Assembly: GCA_012974295.1 (NCBI GenBank)
Contig: JAAXQM010000257.1
Coordinates: 1 to 12,725 of the forward strand
Reading direction: 5' to 3'
DNA length: 12,725 nt
Source: Dehalococcoidales bacterium
GTDB taxonomy: Bacteria; Chloroflexota; Dehalococcoidia; E44-bin15
Shown: one piece after another, positions 6,028 through 12,625 of the stretch
How positions within the stretch are numbered: the stretch's first letter is position 1
Layout of the letters: each line of letters begins with the position of its first letter
Notes under the pieces: generated by a model
The model's database searches: none
What the model saw: only the letters and a program-made list of their open reading frames with translations
Told to the model about the DNA's origin: nothing
Translations under genes and position numbers: made by a program

Positions 6028-6684
6028 GTGGACAGTTTGGTTAAGCAACAGGTCGATGCTCTCCTGATGCAAAAGGATTATGATCGTGTGCTTGATCTCT
6101 GTCAAGCGGATAAGCATGCATGGAAAGCTTTGCGTACTAATCTCTATGCAACCGACGAGCACCTGTACTGGCCAGCAATAGAAGCGATAGCCCGTTTGAT
6201 GCAGAGATGGTGGCAGGCAGGCCATGAGGAACAGGTTCAGGAATACATAAGAGGGCTTTTCTGGTCACTGAATGACGAATCTGGAGGTATTGGCTGGAAT
6301 TCTCCCCAGACCATTGCTGAGATCATCGTTATGATTCCCGAACTGATTGAACCCTATGGAGGAATGATTATTCACTATACAATGGAGGAATCGCTGCTGG
6401 TTCAGAGCGGACTGTGGGCTATCGGTCGCCTGGGCAGACGTATAGAACCGGCGGTGAAATCCTTTAATGACATAGTCCTGGCAACCTTCGAAAGTGATGA
6501 TCCCCAAACCCTCGGATTAGCCGCATGGGCCATGGGTGAAGTTGGTTATGCGCCGGCACTGCCTTTGTTGGAATCCATCAAAGATCGAGAAGAACCAGTG
6601 CAGATATATATTGATGGTGACTTCCACCAGAAAACCATTGGCGAGTGGTCCCGGGATGCAATTGCGAAAATAACTTCCTGGTGA
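6028..6684 (+). CDS. HEAT-like repeat protein, DVU0298 family
   Basis: A soluble, mostly helical 218-aa protein resembling the DVU0298 family, a HEAT-like group named after a Desulfovibrio vulgaris gene; I assign the family from memory. Function unknown; helical repeat proteins of this kind usually mediate protein contacts. The conserved-looking core is EAIARLMQRWW (52-62), RGLFWSLNDESGGIGWNSP (75-93), EPYGGMIIHY (108-117) and VQSGLWAIGRLGR (125-137). A second HEAT-type pair spans TLGLAAWAMGEVGYAPALPLL (161-181). No metal site, signal peptide or membrane span is seen. Start GTG 6028 has AGGTG only 2 nt upstream, which is close; ATG 6067 (residue 14) is an alternative. It stands alone between two spacers, preceded by a CRP-type box and followed 421 bp later by the dsr operon, suggesting but not proving a link with dsr physiology. 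Confidence 0.75.
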   Translation: MDSLVKQQVDALLMQKDYDRVLDLCQADKHAWKALRTNLYATDEHLYWPAIEAIARLMQRWWQAGHEEQVQEYIRGLFWSLNDESGGIGWNSPQTIAEIIVMIPELIEPYGGMIIHYTMEESLLVQSGLWAIGRLGRRIEPAVKSFNDIVLATFESDDPQTLGLAAWAMGEVGYAPALPLLESIKDREEPVQIYIDGDFHQKTIGEWSRDAIAKITSW

Positions 6685-7018
6685 ACGAAGAGGATTCTGG
6701 TCAGGGGCTATTCGTTAGAAAAAAGCTCATTTGCTAGCCCACATAGCAAGTCAAGGAATCGATATCGCGTTTTTGATCCTCTGTTAATATGGGTCCACAA
6801 CTCCCTGCCTTCTGATAAGAATGTTACGGTCGTTACAATTCCCCATGCCTCAGCATCTCAAGGCCTGGCAATCCTAATACTACTGAGGTACAAACATCTT
6901 GCATTCTTATCGACCTCCTTTACCTGGAATTCTACATACACAAAGGCTATAGAGGTCAGCGAGTGCTTTCAACCACCCTATTTCACACAAAACGATATAG
7001 GTTACCTCATGTAAAGTG
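6685..7018. other. Intergenic region upstream of the dsr operon
   Basis: No gene, tRNA or repeat copy was found. The only structure noticed is an inverted repeat TTGCTA (6731-6736) / TAGCAA (6744-6749) with a 7-nt loop, 47 bp after the HEAT-like stop and lacking a T-tract, and a tandem GTTACGGTCGTTAC (6824-6837). Stops are frequent in all frames. The length suggests room for regulator binding ahead of the dsr promoter, but no operator was recognised. Confidence 0.5.
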
Positions 7019-7048
7019 TTGACATGACACAGAGCCTTGGTGTATCAT
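7019..7048 (+). promoter_or_regulatory. Strong sigma70-type promoter of the RsbRD-dsrMKJOP operon
   Basis: Perfect -35 TTGACA (7019-7024), 18-bp spacer and -10 TATCAT (7043-7048, 5 of 6 matches). The start point would be near 7055, giving a leader of about 50 nt to ATG 7106. This placement is a main reason for rejecting the upstream start codons at 7037/7040, which would lie inside the promoter. It is the only strong promoter seen ahead of the six-gene operon. Confidence 0.6.
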
Positions 7049-7054
7049 TTTGGC

Positions 7055-7081
7055 CAGGTTGATTTATTCCAAAGAAACCTG
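7055..7081 (+). other. Leader hairpin of the dsr operon mRNA
   Basis: CAGGTT (7055-7060) and AACCTG (7076-7081) are perfect complements around a 15-nt loop, starting right at the predicted transcription start. A 5' terminal stem can protect an mRNA from decay. No riboswitch class was recognised and no T-tract follows. Confidence 0.3.
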
Positions 7082-7105
7082 AAACTTGATCTTTCTTGTT
7101 ACGTT

Positions 7106-7639
7106 ATGGCGCTGACAAAACTTCTTACGCAACATAAAGATGCCATTTTACAAAGATGGCTAAATCTGATAGCGGATACCTATCCCACTGAGGCTTCAGC
7201 TTTCTTAAAGGGAAAGGACAGATTCAGTAATCCGGTGGGATATACAATTTCCCAGGAAATTAACGCTCTATACGAAGAACTCCTCCAAGGCCGTGTTGAT
7301 TCTGATAAAACGGCTGCATCTCTTGACAATATTATTAGAATCAGAGCCATTCAAGACTTTTCCCCTCAGGAAGCCGTCTCCTTTGTTTTTCTGTTGAAGA
7401 AAGCTATGCTAGAGGAGCTTGGAAGCGAAATCGAGAAAGAACAGTCTTTTAGGGAGTGGTTGGATTTTGAGCCCGGGATAGATAAGCTGGCATCCATAGC
7501 ATTCGATAAATATGTGGAATGCCGCGAGAAAATCTGCGAACTTCGAGTAAAAGAGGTAAAAGCCGATAAAGAAATAGCTGTTAAATTGCTTAATCTGGTA
7601 GGAGGGGCAAACATGGAGCACGGAGAGGTTATGGAATGA
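7106..7639 (+). CDS. RsbRD N-terminal domain protein, first gene of the dsrMKJOP operon
   Basis: A soluble 177-aa protein made up almost entirely of an RsbRD-type N-terminal domain (the non-heme globin-like sensor half of RsbT co-antagonists). Signature stretches are ILQRWLNLIADTYP (14-27), FLKGKDRFSNPVGYTIS (33-49) and LDNIIRIRAIQDFSPQEAVSF (73-93). The STAS domain that completes RsbR-type stressosome proteins is absent, so a classical sigma-B role is unlikely. Stand-alone versions are, from memory, found next to dsrM in sulfate reducers; their job is not established. ATG 7106 begins MALTKLL, where domain similarity begins. It has no clear ribosome binding site; in-frame TTG 7037 and GTG 7040 fall inside the predicted promoter. 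The stop overlaps the dsrM start as ATGA, so the two are translationally coupled, pointing to a role linked to DsrM or the whole complex. Confidence 0.8.
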   Translation: MALTKLLTQHKDAILQRWLNLIADTYPTEASAFLKGKDRFSNPVGYTISQEINALYEELLQGRVDSDKTAASLDNIIRIRAIQDFSPQEAVSFVFLLKKAMLEELGSEIEKEQSFREWLDFEPGIDKLASIAFDKYVECREKICELRVKEVKADKEIAVKLLNLVGGANMEHGEVME

Positions 7640-8595
7640 CCGCCGTGCTGTTCTTCTTCGGGGTTATTCTACCCTATATTGCTGTTTTAATATTCATCGT
7701 TGGAATCATCTATCGCGTTTGGAAATGGGCTCGCTCACCTGTCCCCTTCCGCATACCTACGACCTGTGGGCAACAAAAAACCCTCCCGTGGATCAAGGCA
7801 AACAACCTGGAAAACCCTTCCAATACTGTAGGCGTAATAGGGAGAATGGCGCTTGAAGTGCTTCTGTTCCGTTCTCTATTACGTAACACCACAACTGAAC
7901 TCAAGCAAGGGGTTCGGAAACTCGTTTATAAGGATAGCCTATTACTCTGGCTAGGGGCACTGCTCTTTCACTGGAGCCTCCTTATCATTCTACTGAGACA
8001 TTCAAAGTTCTTCCTCGAACCTGTGCCTTCCTTTCTGCTCCTTTTCGAAAGGTGGGATGGAATTTTACAGGTGTCCGTACCCTCATGGTTTCCCTCAATG
8101 TTTCCCATCCTGTTCATTAGCAATATCATCATTTTGTTAGCCCTGACTTATCTCCTATTGAGGAGGGTCCTCACGTCACAGATACGCTATATCTCACTTC
8201 CCGCCGATTATCTGGTTGTTTTACTTATCCTGGGAGTGGTCACTTCAGGCATTCTCATGAAGTTCTTTTTCAAAGTGGATGTTGTGGGTGTTAAGACATT
8301 GGCTCTGGGGGTGATTACTTTCCAACCCTCGGTCCCCGCGGACGGAATTGGTCTGTTCTTTTACATTCACCTATTCCTCATTTGTGCTTTAATTGCTTAC
8401 TTCCCCTTCAGTAAACTGATGCATATGCCAGGTATCTTCCTCAGCCCTACTAGAAACCTAGCGAATACCAACCGTATTAGCAGGCATGTCAATCCCTGGG
8501 ACAAACCTGTCAAGGTCCACACATATGAGGAGTGGGAGGATGAATTCCGGGATGTAATGAAAGACGCTGGAGTGCCGTTGGAAAAGGAACAGTAA
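7636..8595 (+). CDS. dsrM: DsrM, cytochrome b subunit of the DsrMKJOP complex
   Basis: NarI-like integral membrane diheme cytochrome b that, with DsrK, moves electrons between the menaquinone pool and the cytoplasmic side. The 319-aa protein has about five membrane spans (3-26, 100-120, 154-176, 190-210, 237-258). Candidate axial heme ligands are His112 and His122 around span 2 and His245 and His263 around span 5. A soluble loop at about 30-98 and a polar, charged C-terminal tail (about 278-319, rich in Glu/Asp) probably face DsrK. The ATG start overlaps the preceding stop by 4 nt and the TAA stop shares one base with the dsrK ATG (TAATG), so expression is coupled on both sides. The gene order M-K-J-O-P supports this call over a generic NarI homologue. 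Confidence 0.93.
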   Translation: MTAVLFFFGVILPYIAVLIFIVGIIYRVWKWARSPVPFRIPTTCGQQKTLPWIKANNLENPSNTVGVIGRMALEVLLFRSLLRNTTTELKQGVRKLVYKDSLLLWLGALLFHWSLLIILLRHSKFFLEPVPSFLLLFERWDGILQVSVPSWFPSMFPILFISNIIILLALTYLLLRRVLTSQIRYISLPADYLVVLLILGVVTSGILMKFFFKVDVVGVKTLALGVITFQPSVPADGIGLFFYIHLFLICALIAYFPFSKLMHMPGIFLSPTRNLANTNRISRHVNPWDKPVKVHTYEEWEDEFRDVMKDAGVPLEKEQ

Positions 8596-10127
8596 TGTCC
8601 GATGAAGTAGCTGCACCAGAAGAATTATTAGAGATAGATTACAGGCCCCCTAAAAAGGGTTGGATGGAGCCCACCGTCGAATTCAAAAAGGGCACCTATT
8701 GCTATGGTGCGCCGCTTAAACATCAGGAATATCTGGGATTACCAAACCCGAGACAATGGCAGCCACCCGACGAGGACTGGCAACTGCCGGAGAACTGGAA
8801 AGATATAATACTCGAAGGGATGGATGAGCTCCTCAATAAATATCGATCCTTCCGGCTCTTCATGGATATTTGCGTACGATGTGGTGCTTGCGCTGACAAG
8901 TGTCACTTCTTCATCGGCTCCGGAGACCCCAAGAATATGCCCGTGCTCCGGGCAGAGCTAATCAGGTCAGTTTACCGGAAACATTTCACCTTGCCAGGAA
9001 AGCTCTTCGGCAAAATGGGCGGGGCAAGGGAACTGACAGAGGACGTGCTGAAAGAGTGGTTCTATTACTTCTACCAGTGCACCGAATGTCGCCGCTGCTC
9101 TGTCTACTGTCCCTACGGCATTGACACCTGTGAAATAACGATGATGGGGAGAGAGCTGCTTAATCTGGTAGGCTGCAATATTGGATGGATCGTTGAGCCC
9201 GCATCGAATTGTTTCAGGACAGGAAATCACCTCGGTGTTCCTCCCCACGCTTTTAAGGATACGTTAGATTTTGCCGTAGACGAGATTGAGGAACTAACCG
9301 GTATCAAGGTTGAGGCCTCAGTGAACAGGAAGGGCGCTGAATTGCTCTTCATTACACCCTCTGCCGATTACTTCGCAAGCCCTCACTGGTATACCTTAAT
9401 GGGCTATATGCATTCCGCAGACATGGCGAAAAAGCTGAATGCCAAGATGTACGCGGAAGCCAAAAGGCTGGGAGTGAAATGGATACTGGGGGGAGAATGC
9501 GGCCATATGTGGAGGGTTGTCAACCAATACATGGACACATTAAACGGTCCAGCCGATTATTTAGAGGAACCGGTATCCCCTATAACCGGCACGAAATTTG
9601 AAAATTCGAAGTCCACAAAGATGGTTCACATCTGCGAATTTACTGCTGACCTTATGTATAACAATAAATTGAGGTTGGATCCAAGCCTAAATGATCATTG
9701 GAGGCTAACCTTCCATGATTCCTGTAACACGGCGAGGGGGATGGGGCTCATTGAGGAGCCGCGGTATATTATCAATAATGTATGCAACAATTTCTATGAG
9801 ATGCCGGAGAATACCATAAAAGAGAGAACCTTCTGCTGCGGCAGCGGAGCTGGGATAGGTTCAGATGAGAATCTGGAAATGAGGTTGAGAGGCGGCCTGC
9901 CAAGGGCGAACGCGGTTAAGCATGTTCAAGAGAAACACGGTGTGAACCTCCTTACCTGTATTTGCGCCATTGATAGAGCGACTCTTCCAACTTTGCTGCA
10001 GTACTGGGTTCCCGGGGTGGAGGTTAGCGGTCTTCACGAGTTAGTGGGGAATGCGCTAGTGATGAAGGGGCAGAAGGATAGAACAACAGATATGCGCGGT
10101 ACACCCTTTGAAGTAGAGGAAAGCTGA
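8595..10127 (+). CDS. dsrK: DsrK, cytoplasmic HdrD-like iron-sulfur subunit of DsrMKJOP
   Basis: Proposed catalytic subunit that interacts with DsrC and reduces its trisulfide or oxidises its thiols. The 510-aa protein has two [4Fe-4S] ferredoxin motifs: C93-x2-C96-x2-C99-x3-C103, and C162-x2-C165-x2-C168-x3-C172-P. The C-terminal half has the CCG-type site of heterodisulfide reductases: GGECGH (C302), HDSC (C377), CCG (C414/C415) and C455-I-C457. The spacing C-x36-CC-x39-C fits the CCG family, but the last pair is CxC where HdrB/HdrD have CxxC. An early cysteine (C36, in TYCYGAPLKH) is also present. No signal peptide or membrane span, consistent with a cytoplasmic location anchored by DsrM. 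It shares single bases with dsrM (TAATG) and dsrJ (TGATG). Confidence 0.95.
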   Translation: MSDEVAAPEELLEIDYRPPKKGWMEPTVEFKKGTYCYGAPLKHQEYLGLPNPRQWQPPDEDWQLPENWKDIILEGMDELLNKYRSFRLFMDICVRCGACADKCHFFIGSGDPKNMPVLRAELIRSVYRKHFTLPGKLFGKMGGARELTEDVLKEWFYYFYQCTECRRCSVYCPYGIDTCEITMMGRELLNLVGCNIGWIVEPASNCFRTGNHLGVPPHAFKDTLDFAVDEIEELTGIKVEASVNRKGAELLFITPSADYFASPHWYTLMGYMHSADMAKKLNAKMYAEAKRLGVKWILGGECGHMWRVVNQYMDTLNGPADYLEEPVSPITGTKFENSKSTKMVHICEFTADLMYNNKLRLDPSLNDHWRLTFHDSCNTARGMGLIEEPRYIINNVCNNFYEMPENTIKERTFCCGSGAGIGSDENLEMRLRGGLPRANAVKHVQEKHGVNLLTCICAIDRATLPTLLQYWVPGVEVSGLHELVGNALVMKGQKDRTTDMRGTPFEVEES

Positions 10128-10504
10128 TGTACGACGCTGGTAAAATTATCACAGGTATCGTTATCTTTCTTATTTTGATGACTGTGCCTATCTGGTATGT
10201 TGTAGCTACCGGTCAAGCCAGTTATGTACCAGACCCCAAAGTCAATCCTGATGAAACGCAGTGCGTAGAGTCTACCGATTACATGATAAAGAATCACATG
10301 GTATTGCTGGATGAGTGGAAGACTAGTTGTGTTCGTGACGGAATCTGTACCTGGGTAGCCAGCGATGGGGAAACGTACAATACAAGCCTTGCCGGTACAT
10401 GTCTGAGCAGTTGTCATCCAAGCAAGGCTGAATTCTGCGACCAATGCCACAGTTACGTGGGGATAAAACCCTATTGCTGGAATTGCCACATCAGCGGGGA
10501 GTGA
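10127..10504 (+). CDS. dsrJ: DsrJ, periplasmic triheme cytochrome c of DsrMKJOP
   Basis: Membrane-anchored c-type cytochrome on the outer face of the complex. The 125-aa protein has an uncleaved-looking N-terminal anchor (about 7-27) and three heme sites near the C-terminus. Two are standard: C104-D-Q-C107-H108 and C117-W-N-C120-H121. The first reads C92-L-S-S-C96-H97, a CX3CH spacing instead of CXXCH; the codons are unambiguous. Cys46, in QCVEST, sits at the position where Allochromatium vinosum DsrJ has the cysteine proposed as a distal heme ligand (Cys46), within the conserved context TDYMIKNHM. Two further cysteines, C68 and C74, in KTSCVRDGICTW, are not ones I expect in DsrJ and could form a disulfide. 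The start shares a base with the dsrK stop; dsrO begins 3 nt after its stop. Confidence 0.93.
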   Translation: MYDAGKIITGIVIFLILMTVPIWYVVATGQASYVPDPKVNPDETQCVESTDYMIKNHMVLLDEWKTSCVRDGICTWVASDGETYNTSLAGTCLSSCHPSKAEFCDQCHSYVGIKPYCWNCHISGE

Positions 10505-10507
10505 CAT

Positions 10508-11290
10508 ATGGAAGTTGACAGGCGAGGATTTATTAAAATAGCAGGGCTCGTCGTTGCAGGGCTTGCGATTCCACCTGTTTTTAATGTGTTCTCCAGCACT
10601 GAAATGCCGAAGACCCTGGATTCAGAAACGCTGGCCGAGGCAAAATGGGCCATGGTTGTTAAGCTTGAAAACTGTAAGGATGGATGTACAGATTGCATAG
10701 ATGCCTGTCATAGCATCCATAACGTGCCCGATTTCGGAAATCCTAAGGATGAGATTAAATGGATATGGACCGATCCTTATGAGCATGTGTTCCCTGAGCA
10801 ACAAAGCGAATTCACCGAAGAGAGTTTGAAAGAGAAGCCCGTTCTCGTACTGTGCAATCACTGTGACAATGCACCCTGCACGCGGGTGTGCCCGGTGAAA
10901 GCTACATGGAAGCGAGAAGATGGAATAGTTATGATGGACTTCCACAGGTGTATCGGGTGCCGGTTCTGCATGTCGGCATGTCCCTACGGGTCACGAAGCT
11001 TTAACTGGAGAGACCCACGGGAATATATCAAGGAGACCAATCCCGATTTCCCAACACGAACCAAAGGAGTGGTAGAAAAGTGTAACTTCTGCGCGGAGAG
11101 GCTTCGTGATGGCTTAATTCCTGCATGTGTCGAGGCATGCAAGGATAACAGTCTGGTTTTCGGCAATCTGGAGGATCCGAACTCGGAAGTAAGTAAGCTC
11201 ATCGCAGCAAATTACACCCTTCGGCGCCATTCCGGGCTGGGTACAGAGCCCAAGGTCTATTATCTACGCCAGGACAGTACTCATGCTTGA
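10508..11290 (+). CDS. dsrO: DsrO, Tat-exported ferredoxin-like subunit of DsrMKJOP
   Basis: Periplasmic iron-sulfur protein thought to pass electrons between DsrJ and DsrP. The 260-aa protein starts with a twin-arginine signal: DRRGFIK (4-10), followed by a hydrophobic stretch (11-27). No clear AxA cleavage site is visible, so it may stay anchored. Sixteen cysteines form four complete sets for [4Fe-4S] clusters: 56/60/63/67, 116/119/124/128, 148/151/154/158 and 192/195/207/211. This is the arrangement of the HybA/NrfC/PhsB family. Position between dsrJ and dsrP identifies it as DsrO rather than another member. A GGGGAG ribosome binding site lies at the dsrJ 3' end. The last 8 nt overlap the dsrP start. 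Confidence 0.95.
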   Translation: MEVDRRGFIKIAGLVVAGLAIPPVFNVFSSTEMPKTLDSETLAEAKWAMVVKLENCKDGCTDCIDACHSIHNVPDFGNPKDEIKWIWTDPYEHVFPEQQSEFTEESLKEKPVLVLCNHCDNAPCTRVCPVKATWKREDGIVMMDFHRCIGCRFCMSACPYGSRSFNWRDPREYIKETNPDFPTRTKGVVEKCNFCAERLRDGLIPACVEACKDNSLVFGNLEDPNSEVSKLIAANYTLRRHSGLGTEPKVYYLRQDSTHA

Positions 11291-12455
11291 AAAAGTACTT
11301 AGCGGAGGCCGATTATACAAGGCATGGATGCTTCTGCTTCTCGCTATCATAGGGGCAGGTGTTATCTGCTACCTTATACAGTGGTTCTATGGACTGGGTA
11401 TAACGGGCATGAGCCGGGATGTCTCCTGGGGCCTTTATTTAGCCAATTTCACCTTCTTCGTAGGCGTGGCAGCCTCAGCAGTAATGGTCGTTTTACCGTA
11501 TTACCTACATAACTACAAAGCATTTGGAAAGATAACTATTTTCGGAGAGTTCCTAGCCGTTTCTGCGGTGATAATGTGCATTCTATTCGTCACTTTAGAC
11601 CTGGGCCAGCCAACGCGGATTTTAAACCTCGTACTCCACCCAAATCCCGGCTCCATTCTTTTTTGGGATGTAGTCGTTCTTTCGACCTACATGGTGCTTA
11701 ACCTGGTGATAGCGTGGCATATGTTAAATGCTAGGCGCCACGGTGAGGCACCGAAGCCCTGGGCCAAATGGTTGATCCTGATCTCCATCCCGGTGGCTAT
11801 CAGCATTCACACGGTTACAGCTTTTATATACAGTGGACTGGCAGCAAGGACCTTCTGGCTGACCGCCCTAATGGCACCACGTTTTCTGGCATCGGCATTT
11901 GCTTCCGGGCCTGCCCTACTGATCATACTTTGCCTGATCATGAAAAAATTCACCAGTTTTGATGCGGGTAAGGAGGCCATTAGTAAACTGACACAGATCG
12001 TTACCTATGCAACAATTATCACCGTATTCTTCTTCATAGTGGAGCTTTTTACCGTATTTTACAGTCAAATTCCAGAGCATATGATCACATTTCAGTATCT
12101 TCTATTCGGAGTAGATGGAAATACTGCACTCGTACCATGGATGTGGACCGCCATAATATTCTGGATTGTCGCTATCGGTATTCTACTCACACCCAGCACA
12201 CGCAAGAAGGAAACGACTGTACTGATCGCTATGGTATTGATATTTATATCCATGTGGATAGATAAGGGGATGGCTCTGCTAATACCTGGATTTATCCCTT
12301 CCCCTCTGGGCAATTTTACTCAGTACTTCCCCACAGCACCTGAGGTGTTTGTCACCCTTGGAATCTGGGGGATAGGTTTCCTGGTACTCACTATCTTCTA
12401 TAAGCTAGCCATCTCGGTCCAGGAGGAGGTAGGGGACGAAGATCCAGCCCATTAG
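11283..12455 (+). CDS. dsrP: DsrP, NrfD-family membrane subunit of DsrMKJOP
   Basis: Integral membrane protein that exchanges electrons between menaquinone and DsrO. The 390-aa protein has about ten membrane spans (near 12-34, 51-74, 88-106, 124-147, 162-184, 197-219, 236-260, 284-303, 312-330, 355-376), the length and topology of the NrfD/PsrC family. Family-like segments are SWGLYLANFTFFVGVAASA (48-66), LDLGQPTRILNLVLHPNPGS (105-124) and ISIHTVTAFIYSG (173-185). There are no heme or cluster motifs, as expected. Its ATG overlaps the dsrO stop by 8 nt (11283-11290), so it is probably coupled. It is the last gene of the operon; a hairpin with a T-tract lies about 120 bp downstream. The polar C-terminus (EEVGDEDPAH) probably faces the cytoplasm. 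Confidence 0.95.
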   Translation: MLEKVLSGGRLYKAWMLLLLAIIGAGVICYLIQWFYGLGITGMSRDVSWGLYLANFTFFVGVAASAVMVVLPYYLHNYKAFGKITIFGEFLAVSAVIMCILFVTLDLGQPTRILNLVLHPNPGSILFWDVVVLSTYMVLNLVIAWHMLNARRHGEAPKPWAKWLILISIPVAISIHTVTAFIYSGLAARTFWLTALMAPRFLASAFASGPALLIILCLIMKKFTSFDAGKEAISKLTQIVTYATIITVFFFIVELFTVFYSQIPEHMITFQYLLFGVDGNTALVPWMWTAIIFWIVAIGILLTPSTRKKETTVLIAMVLIFISMWIDKGMALLIPGFIPSPLGNFTQYFPTAPEVFVTLGIWGIGFLVLTIFYKLAISVQEEVGDEDPAH

Positions 12456-12558
12456 CTATCTTCTTCACTCGCTTCGTCACTAACATTCCTCAGGGCGATC
12501 AAGCAGTGATCTCGTTCAGGTAGATGAGTGCCGGCGCATCATCGTTAGAGGACTTCTC

Positions 12559-12625
12559 GATCAACCCCCTAATCCCCCAATCTTGGGGGGCTTTTTTTAT
12601 GCTGGGGGACACCCCCAGACCCCCG
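12559..12625. repeat. C/G-rich dispersed repeat, copy 2
   Basis: Same orientation as the copy near 5803-5868, sharing ATCAACCCCCnAATCCCCC, the following ATCTTGGG and the GGGGG...ACCCCC end. This copy has two hairpins: CCCCCA/TGGGGG (12574-12589, 4-nt loop) and CTGGGGG/CCCCCAG (12602-12618, 3-nt loop), separated by a T-rich stretch. The rest of 12456-12725 contains no gene that I can support. Confidence 0.65.
12574..12598 (+). terminator. Likely Rho-independent terminator of the dsr operon (within repeat copy 2)
   Basis: A 6-bp all-G/C-plus-one stem, CCCCCA (12574-12579) with TGGGGG (12584-12589), has a 4-nt loop and is followed by GC and seven T (12592-12598). It is the first hairpin with a T-tract after the dsrP stop at 12455. 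The stem is short but very strong. It is part of the dispersed repeat, so the repeat seems to act as the operon's terminator. Confidence 0.55.

Noticed and set aside
6731..6749. TTGCTA/TAGCAA inverted repeat as terminator of the HEAT-like gene
   Set aside because: The stem is only 6 bp with low G+C and no T-tract follows, so it is recorded only as a weak structure.
7037..7105. Upstream TTG/GTG starts for the RsbRD-domain gene
   Set aside because: They lie inside a strong TTGACA/TATCAT promoter, and the added residues do not look like the family; ATG 7106 fits the domain start.
10034..10507. 157-codon minus-strand frame opposite dsrJ
   Set aside because: Antisense to an unmistakable triheme cytochrome gene; no domain and no ribosome binding site of note.
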